From assembly GCF_036711975.1 (NCBI RefSeq), contig NC_091972.1:27719001-27783000 (forward strand): DNA of 64,000 bases, in the 5' to 3' direction. Below are positions 55,116-64,000 of the stretch, one piece after another. Every line of letters begins with the position of its first letter. Within the stretch, counting starts at the first letter, position 1. The notes beneath the pieces were generated by a model. The model had not been told where the DNA came from. It worked only from the letters and a program-made list of their open reading frames with translations, and ran no database searches. The translations under genes were made by a program, and so were the position numbers. This DNA comes from Onthophagus taurus. Taxonomy: Eukaryota > Arthropoda > Insecta > Coleoptera > Scarabaeidae.

Positions 55116-56475
55116 CAGTGTTGCCAACATGAGGGATATATCCCGATTCGGGAGATTTTTCAGTATTCCTAGAAACAAAGGGATATTCGTCTATTTTGAG
55201 AGATTTTTAATTTCTCAAAATTATTATATTATAAAATTTAAATATGTTTTTGTAATTTAACATTTGCACTATCTTCTAATTATAAGACGATCAATATTTA
55301 GTAATAGCGCCATCTATCAGAGATTTGCCGAACGTAATAAATTTGTCCGAAACAATTCGGGTATTTACCGCATCGAGGTTACTTCATGTTATGTCATATT
55401 CAATAATTGATTACGAGAGTAAACTGCGTAGAATCGTAGACCGTGTAGAGTACCGAGTCGGATTGTGTGTACTGTTTAGAGTGTATTGTTTAAAAAAATT
55501 GAAGATTCTTCATCAGATACGGAACATTTAGAACCTGCTCAAAAAAAGTTCCACCAAGAAAAAGGAATCAAAGTTTTCCAGGAATGTTGGTTGCAGGATC
55601 CCCATTTTAAAAACTAGTTAACAGCGGATAAGAAAAATAGAAATAAATGCAGGTAGTCGCACTTCCTTTAATCAATAAAATTAAATTAATTATAAAATAA
55701 TTTATATTTTTGTGTGAACATTATTAAATTTTAGATGTTCCGTTTGTAATGTAGAATTGACATGCGGCAAGAGTGAGTTATTAAGGCATTCTAATAGACA
55801 AAAACATCTGAAAAATATGTCCGCGATTAAAACGACAAAACCATTGGCTAATTATTTTGTTAGTAATGATAAAGATATACATGTTGATAATATTAAAAGA
55901 GCTGAAATTAAACTTCCTGTATTTTTCGCGGAGCACAATGTTGCTACCCAAGTTGTGGATCATTTAGTAGCTCTGTTAAAATGTATCAGGAAGTGCGAAA
56001 CGATGCGCTGTTTTAGCGGAGTTGCAAGATTACTTTAACCAGAGCAAACAAACATTTTTTTAATTAGCAATTACACGTTGGTTGAGTCGGCACGACTGTG
56101 TAGTAAATAATTGGAATGTGTTAGAACATTTCTTTTTGCTAGCAATAACTCAGGATAAATTAAAAAGTGCAGAAACTATCCATAATGACATGAAAAATAT
56201 GTATTTAAAAGGGTATTTATATTTCATGAAGTATGCTCCAAGTTTTTTAAATTCCCTAAATTCATTATTTCAATCAAATAGTTAGCATATTAGTTCATAA
56301 ATTACAAGGGCACTGTAATACTTTATTTATACAACTATGCACTAATTATTTAAAACCACATGTCAAACTGAACATTTCTTGCCATTAGATAAGATTAAAT
56401 TAGGTGGTGAATGTGAAAGCTTTATAAAATCTTTCCCGCTGGACGGTCAACAGGAGATTCGAAAAAATGTTTATC
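55116..56475 (+). mobile_element. hAT transposon, copy B (truncated)
   Basis: Starts CAGTGTTGCCAAC like copy A and follows it to about 56,475, where the match stops within the transposase (KNVYH). It lacks the C-terminal dimerisation domain and right end. Frames KTTKPLANYFVSNDKDIHVD and LNSLNSLFQSNS are shared; it has its own extra stops, for example TAG at 56,283-56,285. Confidence 0.8.
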
Positions 56476-56667
56476 AAGTTTCAAATCGTGTCGAGCGGTT
56501 AAGGTTTTTAAAAAGAGTTTATTTTATTTAAATTCAAATTAAATCAAAACAACTTTTAAACTTGAAACTTATTTGTTTTATTTTATTGGAAAATTAACAT
56601 ATGACCCGACGCGCACGGTACAGCGATTAAAAGTAGACTTAATTAATTGTAGTGGTGCATCTAATTA
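56476..56667. other. Junction DNA of unknown type
   Basis: AT-rich with a CG-rich patch (ACCCGACGCGCACGGTACAG, about 56,604). It separates the truncated hAT from the mariner; it may be LTR-derived but I see no firm mark. Confidence 0.3.
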
Positions 56668-57901
56668 TACCGATTGGTAACTTTAATTTTAGGAGATACA
56701 CCCAACACGGACGTACGTATAAGTATACGTGTGTGTGTATATTCGGTGTCGTTAAGTGGGGGATAAACAAGCGTAGGGGTAATGCACAAATTGAATCGTT
56801 CATAGATTGTTGAGAGGCGAAGTTAGTCGCATTGCTTTGCAGTTAACCCTAGCAAAAAAAAAAACTAAGATGTTGTTTACTGTAGCGGAAAAGGTACAGA
56901 TTATAAAATGGTTTTATGGTGGCAATTCTGTAGCCCAAATAATTAATTTGTTTCCTGTGGCCTATGAAAACAGATCAATTCCTAGTCGCGGAACAATTTC
57001 AAATATTATTAAAAACTTTGAGCGACATGGATGTGTGTCTCCACAGAAACACAAATTACGAAGGGGTAAAAGAGATGAGTTACGTGATACGATGATATGT
57101 GCTGATGTTGAACGCAATAAAAATCAGTCAAGCAGACAAGTTGCGGAGACGTTTGCTATCAGCCATGTTGCCGTCCTAAAAACATTAAAGAAACACGGGT
57201 ACAGGTCGTACAAGGTACAAAAAAGTCAGGAACTCTGCGAGAACGATAATATTACAAGGGCGGAATTTTGCTTTACTATGATAGAAATGGCCAACGGAAA
57301 TGTTGATTTTATAAAAAACATTTTATTTACCGATGAATCTACATTTCCTTTGCATGGTCGGCATAATCCCAGCGTTGCTCGATATTGGAGTCGTGACAAT
57401 GAACACAAAGTTTATGCGGCTCGTACACAATATCCCCAAAAATTAAATGTTTGGGCTGGCTTAGTAGGTGACCATATTATCGGTCCTTTTTTCATAGAAG
57501 GAAATTTAAATGGTCATAAGTATTTAAACATTTTGCAAAATGACGTAATCCCATCGCTTCAACAATTAGACAATGTTCAATTTGGAAGTATCTGGTTCCA
57601 ACAAGATGGTTGCCCGGCTCACAACAGCCGGCAAGTTAAAGAGTATCTTAACGCACAATTTCCAAATTGTGTATCTATTTGCGGAACGTTAACTTGGCCG
57701 CCTAGGTCACCAGATTTAGCCCCCAATAATTTTTTTCTATGGGGATATTTAAAATCGAAATATCTCCTATCCTCTCCGATCCACTACTCTTGCGATTCCC
57801 CTCCCACAAACATACTCCGGGCGCATATGCACACACACAAGTATACTTATACGTACGTCCGTGTTGGGTGTATGTCCTAAAATTAAAGTTACCAATCGGT
57901 A
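56668..57901 (+). mobile_element. Tc1/mariner-superfamily element, copy B
   Basis: 1,234 bp, inverted ends TACCGATTGGTAACTTTAAT of about 60 bp, TA target duplications on both sides. Better preserved than copy A; carries one long transposase frame. Confidence 0.92.
56870..57880 (+). CDS. Mariner-type transposase, open but probably inactive
   Basis: 336 codons from MLFTVAEKVQ (start chosen because copy A and the family begin here). Residues 1-110 hold two helix-turn-helix regions (SRGTISNIIKNFERHG; SRQVAETFAISHVAVLKTL). The DDE domain shows FTDEST (D155), WAGLVGDHIIGPFF, QQDGCPAH (D246) and PPRSPDLAPNNFFLWGYLKS. The family has aspartate at the position of N287, so the third catalytic residue is changed. 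After SKYLL the protein leaves the family sequence and ends in translated terminal-repeat DNA, so the C-terminus is lost. Not expected to move DNA. Confidence 0.92.
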   Translation: MLFTVAEKVQIIKWFYGGNSVAQIINLFPVAYENRSIPSRGTISNIIKNFERHGCVSPQKHKLRRGKRDELRDTMICADVERNKNQSSRQVAETFAISHVAVLKTLKKHGYRSYKVQKSQELCENDNITRAEFCFTMIEMANGNVDFIKNILFTDESTFPLHGRHNPSVARYWSRDNEHKVYAARTQYPQKLNVWAGLVGDHIIGPFFIEGNLNGHKYLNILQNDVIPSLQQLDNVQFGSIWFQQDGCPAHNSRQVKEYLNAQFPNCVSICGTLTWPPRSPDLAPNNFFLWGYLKSKYLLSSPIHYSCDSPPTNILRAHMHTHKYTYTYVRVGCMS

Positions 57902-57936
57902 TAGAAGCTACTTATCTCTAACTCCTACTTCTTATT

Positions 57937-59454
57937 TTATTGCAACCCTACAGGATTGGCGAATGTAACTCCTCCTTGCCTAGATTGAGGATCCTCCTGG
58001 ATTCTCTTAACTTTAAAATTTTTGCTTTTAAAGAACTTTTTCATGAAATACACAATTAGTACGAAAACAATTATAACAATAATTATATAGAGTATATATG
58101 TAACTATGGGTTTCGCCAAAATTTTTAATAGAATTCAATTTTTCTAAATTATTACTGTTAACAAATGTAAGATTCTCCAATTTTAATTTATTTTCATCAA
58201 ATGTTATATTTAATACATTTTTATTTATAATTGGTATTGATATTGATGGCGTATTCATACTAACAGTATAAAAATTACGAATCATACTATCAGCTATCTT
58301 AAAAATACATTGATTTTTTCGATTAATTAAATATGTGCCTTTTAATTTATGAATTTTTATCATTTTATTACAAATTTCTGACATTTCTGTTTCTTTAATT
58401 AATACAATTACCGTACCAAATTCATATTCAATTATTTCAAAATCTACTATCATTAAATTTATTAATTTACAATTTTCATTTAAAATATTTCTGACTACTA
58501 ACTGATATTCGCAACTTTGCAAATTTTTACTTTCAATCTGTTGTTTACACAAATACTGTTCTTCAAATAATTTTTCACAAATAGTATTACCAGTAATGTA
58601 TTTATTTTCGTTTGATGCTATAAACTTAAATTGATTTTCAATTTGAATTAAGGTATCATTGACAATAGTTGGCAATGGATGAATTTCGTAATACTGAAAT
58701 ATTTCATTACTTATCAAAGGTATCTGTAAAATGATCGTGTATTTATCGTTCAATATCGTTCAATTATATCAACTTGTTCTAGTAATAAATCGAAAGGAAA
58801 TTTATGGTTATCATCCAAGTGTATTAATTTAATTTCTTCTATCAATTTTGAAGGAGTTATTAATAGAGGGTGTACAATTCTCCTTTTCGCATAATTTAAT
58901 ACGTCTAAGTTCGTTCAAATTTCTTGCTGTCATTTCGTAGCATTCAATAATTTCATTTACATTTTTATCGAGCCATAATAACCCTAATTTATCGTCTAAT
59001 CTTTTGATTTTATTTATAATCAGATCGAAATTATTTTGAACTTGAATATTAGTTTTATTTACCAATTTTGCCAAATAATGTAAACTATGATCAAGTTTTT
59101 CTTGATTTTTATCTAATTTTGTTATCAAATTGTCATACCTTTCTGCATCTGAATCATCAAGGTTGCCTGTAATGGCTTTTATTAATTTCCCTGCTATATT
59201 TATTAGTGCTCTTTTATTTCTTTCTTTTAAACTCAAAATTTCCAATTTATCGCGTATTTCATTATGTAATTTAAAAATTAATTCTGCACTTTGGTTGCTA
59301 AATCTTACGTCTGAATTAATGAAATTAAAATTAGTGTTTATAGTATTAATAACTTTTCTTAAATCTATTTCTAATACTAATTCCGCGTTTGAATGACTGT
59401 TATATGCGATTATTAACTGATGTATAATCGCTCCATTAGAATCTTTCAACCCCA
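57937..59454 (-). mobile_element. F-like fusion protein (Env) fossil, copy 2
   Basis: Same gene as at 1-1,256, here seen to its end: after the furin-like site and TGNLDDSDAERYD region come the rest of the ectodomain (TGNTICEKLFEEQYLCKQQ, RKNQCIFKIADSMI), a membrane anchor (YIIIVIIVFVLIVYFM, about 58,045-58,095) and a short basic tail ending in GLQ. This full layout (fusion peptide, ectodomain, anchor) identifies it as an F-type envelope protein. Broken, about two breaks. Its downstream side is cut by the mariner. Confidence 0.8.
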
Positions 59455-59650
59455 TCTGTTGAACAGGGGTTGAACCGGTCGGTTGAACAGGGCTGTTGAA
59501 CCGGTCGGTTGAACAGGGCTGTTGAACAGGGGTTGAACCGGTCGGTTGAACAGGGGTTGAACCGGTTGAACGGGGGTTGAACCGGTTGAACAGGGGTTGA
59601 ACCGGTCGGTTGAACAGGGGTTGAACAGGGCTGTTGAACAGGGGTTGAAC
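59455..59650. repeat. Minisatellite 1, copy 2
   Basis: About ten units based on GGTTGAACAGGGGTTGAACC, differing from copy 1 in order and number; includes one CGGGGG variant. Leads straight into the polymerase 3' flank; minisatellite 2 is absent. Confidence 0.9.
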
Positions 59651-59834
59651 TCAATATCGTGAAATAATATTAATAATAATAATAATACTTACCTTAAAAT
59701 AGGTTCTCTATTACTGATTGAGGGTAGGAGGAGGAGGAGGAAGAGAAAATCACAAAAAATTAAAGTTAATACATATATTAAAAATTTAAATTAAACATAC
59801 TCAAAAAATGATACTATTTTCTACTTAAATATAT

Positions 59835-62800
59835 TTAAACCATTACGTTTCCGCAATTTTCATCTTTCATCTTACCTAAAACCGCTTTATTTTGCAAGGG
59901 GATGTCAAACCGATTATCGGGACTGTAGTTAGATGTATCAAATTTATCTAAATTTAATTTAACATCGTTATACACATCGTCAGACTTAATTAGTACGGTG
60001 AAACTGTCGGTATCCATGTAACACAACTGAACGTCCTTGCCGTATTTAGGTTTTAAAAAATCATAATAAAAATCATACATTAATAATTTTGACAGTTCTA
60101 AAACTGTAAAACCAACGTATAGAGGCTTATCGTAGGATACATGAAGACGCTCCATTTGAATTGCCGAAAACGTTTCTGTGAATACTTTAACATTTTTAAA
60201 ATTTAATTTAGCGATTAAACTCCGAGCTCCAAGTCTAGGTCTACCTGCGGTTTTGCCAGACCTGATATCATCCCAACTGGTTACTAAGCGGATGTCAACT
60301 CGCTTATCAACATTTTCCATGGTTTTACCGAAAACTGCGTTGTTCATTAATTTAAAAATATCCTTTTCAAAATCATTTTTACCCGATTGGCGTAACTCTG
60401 TATTTTTATCGATATATGACTTTTCCCCTTAATTTGGAAGGGGATTGTTTAAACGATAAAACTCTATTAACGTTACTTATAATTAATCCGTGCGCAACGG
60501 CTTGTTTTAAATTTCTGTAATGAATTACATAATTTGTCTTATCAAATAAATTTGGAATTAATCGTTTATCGCTCTCGCATTTACAGTTAGGGGGGATTAA
60601 ATTCTCGGCTAAGAAAGGTAGATCATTATGTAGGTTGTGCAAGTGTTCGGGATACGCAATATCCACGTCTAAAATATACCCGAAATCGGAATCATCGGGT
60701 ATATTATTAAAATCTAAATTTTGAATTTCGTTTTCAGTCAACCATTTAAAGTCGGAAACGGGTAAATATTGAGACATTGCCCACCCATACAAATTGTTAG
60801 CGTCTCAATACGTTAGAAATTTAGAGGGCGAATTAGCATCATAATTTTCCATATATTTATTATTTGCTTTAGCATGACGTAGGGAGCATTGGGAAATGCC
60901 CCCACGGATACCTTTTTTAATGAAATGAACTTGATCAATATCCGTCAACAATTCCAATTTAATTTTAGTGAATTTCAACATGGCATCCCAAGATAGCCCG
61001 GGTGCCGTATAATAATGCGCAGGATCTAAACCGTATGTTTTAAAACAAACTTGCCTGAATTTTTCAAATACATCAGCTAATAAAAGAACATCAGTCTTTA
61101 AGTACAAGTCGGAATATTGTTTCAAATTTTGACAATTAAATTTTTCCCACACACATTGAGCGTGCAAATATTGCTCATCGCTTATATCTTCTAAATTTAA
61201 TTTGTTGTAAAACATGCTCTTAGGTGGTAGTGATGTATCATTTAGTTTATCGAAAGAGGTTATATAATTATAGGGAAATATACCCTTTTTCGTTAACAAT
61301 TTAAAATGTTCCGGGTGTGGAAAGAATTTACGTATATTGTTAAAGTCATATATTTCGAGGTTGCCGGCTAAAGAATCTAATGAAGATGCCATAAATCTAA
61401 ATGAATCCACAAATCTTAATTTAAAAAAGATATTTTCAACGGGTTTATCTTTATTGATTACTTTATCGACCAACACTCTTTTACTGAAACTGATATATTT
61501 TTCTTTATTGTTCGGCAATACATCAAGTCCATCGTCATCCGCATCAGCCATTTCTTTAATAAATAAATGACAATCGTAACCGCTAAAATTATGAAAGAAT
61601 ATTGGAATAAAATTTTGAAGTTTGAAATTTAGATTACAATTTGTATGCGCGGGTCCTCGGTATTTACCGCTAATATGACAATGATCGTGCCCCTTAATCT
61701 GGTCAGATGTGAAAGGATTTTGACAAAACAATTTTCAGCCGAATCGAAATTACGTTGCTCATCGGTTGTTAAAAGTATCATTGGTTTTACGGTTTTCAAG
61801 TATTTATTATAAATAAATTTAACATCACCGATTAATTTTGTGATAAAAACTTGAGATGCATCAAGTCCCGTATACGTTTCAAATTTATTAAAACTGCTAT
61901 CAATCATGGAAACGATATAATAAGCGAAACTGTAGGGTTGATGCATCTCAACTTTTTCAGAAAAAGATTTAGGTGAATTGGGCTCACAAAAGTCGATGGG
62001 GTGTAAAATCGATTCGAAGTCAGCATATATAACGAACGGGGTCATCTCTGCGAATTTATAATTATTAAATTCTAAAATATTTTCGGGGGTATATAGGCCG
62101 AAACAATTAGGTTTTGATTTTAAATTTTTAGTAGGGATAATTGGTCTGATGTGATTACAATCTTTACTGTGATGTGCGATTAAATTTTCAGCGGATGAAA
62201 ACCGCGTTAAACACCCATCGCAAAGATGTATAGAGCCGTTACGATTCGTACATTGACTTGAAATTAATCTAGAAAGATGTTTAATTAAAACAAAATGCCC
62301 TTTCCCGTTTTCATATAAATAAAGCAAATTTATATGAATATCACGTCTTTGTTTGGTAAAATAAATTGGTCCTTCCACCGTGTATTTACCACTACTACTA
62401 CTACTACTTATCAATTCGTAAACATTAATACTTAAATTATTTAATTTTTCTACATTAACGATATCTTTTAAAGTTATTGGAAATGTAATCCCGCGCAAAT
62501 TAAGTACTTGACTATAATGAGGGTAGCTTGTAGTACGATCTTGATGGAGGTTGGTAGGATGAAGAGCCGCCGTCAAACACCACGCTAAACAAGCATCGTC
62601 CTCATAGTTTTTAATATTTACGCACGCATGTTTTTCAGCAATTACCTGAGGTAAACGTATATACGATGACTCGGGTATAGGTTCAAATTTATTAATATTA
62701 AGCAGGAGGTGAGATACGGAGAAGAAGGCCCACCCAGAGTCGCGTTCTTGAAATTCTTCGCTTTGAGATAAAATTTCCGTACACATCCCAACATACACCT

Positions 62801-63563
62801 CATGCAAATCCGTACCCACCGAAACAACTTGAAATTTACAATTAAAATTTTTCTCGGACATTAATACGTCTTCATCCCCATTCTCATCATACGCGGCTTT
62901 AACATAATTCGCAAAAAACTCAATCTGAACCTTTATAGAGGGACCACATCGATCTAAACTAACCTCAATCATCCGTTTAACAGCTCCTTCTGATCTCGTT
63001 AGGAACGATGGTATATCATCATCGGGTAACACGCTTGCGACTCTATAGGTACAAACTCTACCTTTAAAACAGGATTCCAATCTATCGATGTTATCTTCAT
63101 CTTCCACCGGGGTTGCATGTTCGAATCTTAGATGAGTCCGAAGGTGAATGGTAGATATAAAGTCAACACCGCAAATTGGACATAAATTGGAGGGTTGCTG
63201 TTTAGGCGGAGGACGCGATGATGTTGATGGCGATGACACATGTTGAACAGTGTCCCCTGATATACTTTTTAAAGGCTTGGAGGGCCGCTGTTTAGGTGGT
63301 GGTGGTGGGTGTGATGATGACGCAAGTTGAACCGGACCGGCTGATGTGCTTTGTAAAGGTGGTGGTGGCGCAACACAACGTTGAACATTTAATCCATCGA
63401 CGCTTCTTAGATGATGTTTTAATTTATCAGATCTTGAAAAACCTTTTTCACAGATATGGCATTTAAAGTTTAATTCCCGCACATCGCCGTGTTTTACGCG
63501 TATATGACGGGTAAGATTGCGCTTTAAGGTAAACGCACCGTTACACACTTCGCAAAGAAACAT
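59835..63563 (-). pseudogene. Polinton protein-primed DNA polymerase B, copy 2 (fossil)
   Basis: Same domains as copy 1: zinc fingers, Polinton-specific middle, exonuclease YADFES, TDVLLLADVF, motif A region (YGWAMSQYLP), MNNAVFGKTMENV and YMDTDSF. It retains some short segments absent from copy 1 (for example around KANNKYMENY). About three breaks. Start as in copy 1, 110 bp from the twin palindromes. Confidence 0.92.
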
Positions 63564-63669
63564 CTTATCGCAAAATTGAATTCCGGTGTAAATGTGCGCG
63601 CGACAACCGCTAACGTTCAGCTGATAAGCAGCTAGACGTGTGATTAGAGTTATGGTGGTAGGTGAACAC

Positions 63670-63734
63670 TATCACGAGGGGATCACGTGATACGATAGGC
63701 GCGGCTGACAATATCACGAGGTGATCACGTGATC
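63670..63734. promoter_or_regulatory. Twin CACGTG palindromes, copy 2
   Basis: Two units, 63,670-63,692 and 63,712-63,734, same as at 5,668-5,732 in bases and spacing. Confidence 0.55.
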
Positions 63735-64000
63735 AAATAGAAGCTGTTGTAGCGGAGTTTATAATTTCCAAGTATTCCATCACATAAAAATTAATTTCCG
63801 ATAAATTATTTAAACAGAATTCTTCAATGGACGTCGTGTTATGGATATCATCATCATCATCATCTTCGTCGTCAACTAGCTGTAGGGATTTAATGTATTC
63901 CCAAAAATTTAATCCATCCAAAAGGTTCATTTTATAGGTAATTAGCTTCTCCATTGCCAAAATCTTATCGACATCCGTTGAATGAAGTAAAATCGGTATG
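63733..64000 (-). CDS. Polinton acidic accessory protein, copy 2 (cut by window end)
   Basis: C-terminal part of the same acidic protein as 5,731-6,426 (VDDEDDDDDDIHNTTSIEEF ... SATTASI). The front lies beyond the window. No difference from copy 1 is seen in the overlapping residues. Confidence 0.6.
   Translation of the reverse strand, partial: IPILLHSTDVDKILAMEKLITYKMNLLDGLNFWEYIKSLQLVDDEDDDDDDIHNTTSIEEFCLNNLSEINFYVMEYLEIINSATTASI

Larger units (their letters stand above)
59835..64000 (-). mobile_element. Polinton (Maverick) fossil, copy 2, runs off the window
   Basis: Polymerase, twin palindromes and the start of the acidic gene in the same order and orientation as copy 1, 58 kb away. Sequence agreement is very high across polymerase and upstream DNA. 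Broken, with more breaks than copy 1 (about three). Confidence 0.85.

Overview
The window is nuclear DNA of an insect. The evidence is a five-member replication-dependent histone set (H1, H3, H4, H2A, H2B), each gene intronless and each ending in a histone 3' stem-loop instead of a poly(A) signal, and a load of transposons typical of insects: Polinton, BEL/Pao, Ty3/gypsy, copia, Penelope-like, Jockey-like LINE, hAT, piggyBac, pogo/Tigger, Tc1/mariner. I cannot fix the order; nothing here separates beetle from other holometabolous insects with confidence.

Layout. 1-8.8 kb: a Polinton fossil, with a protein-primed DNA polymerase, small accessory genes and a chromodomain integrase; beside its polymerase lies an F-like (errantivirus-Env-type) fusion-protein fossil, separated from it by two minisatellites. 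8.9-14.7 kb: a gypsy pol fossil split by a 3.45 kb TTAA-flanked inverted-repeat element that itself holds a 115 bp tandem array and a LINE. 14.7-21.4 kb: a stack of Penelope-like (PLE) tail, solo LTR, mariner, MITE, hAT and a MADF fragment. 21.8-36.3 kb: the histone locus, H1 at one end and the H3-H4 and H2A-H2B divergent pairs at the other. In the 9 kb between H1 and H3 lie an H1 pseudogene, a relic histone 3' end and a young BEL element. 36.35-42.36 kb: a piggyBac copy with TTAA ends, filled with pogo, gypsy and LINE pieces. 42.4-49.6 kb: AT-rich DNA with a LINE 3' end, PLE-derived repeats, a copia end, several fold-back elements and one candidate host gene of five small exons (46,719-47,379, minus). 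49.6-56.5 kb: a second copy of the 14.7-20.5 kb stack with its own later insertions. 56.7-57.9 kb: a mariner. 57.9-64 kb: a second, nearly identical fusion-protein/Polinton unit in the same orientation, running off the window.

How it works together. The only clearly living host function is the core and linker histone set: H3-H4 and H2A-H2B share short divergent promoters with TATA boxes, and two stem-loop variants mark the 3' ends (one for H1 and H2A, another for H3, H4 and H2B). Almost everything else is mobile DNA. The two copies of the PLE/MITE/hAT stack allow insertions to be ordered, because one copy shows the empty site of events in the other.

Most notable observations: hammerhead-ribozyme-like cores at several PLE ends, each with a 4 bp stem I and a palindromic stem III; the five-exon gene, seen only by matching splice sites and phase; the repeated pairing of Polinton polymerase with a viral-type fusion gene; twin CACGTG palindromes in front of both polymerase copies; and a run of hairpins beside the integrase.
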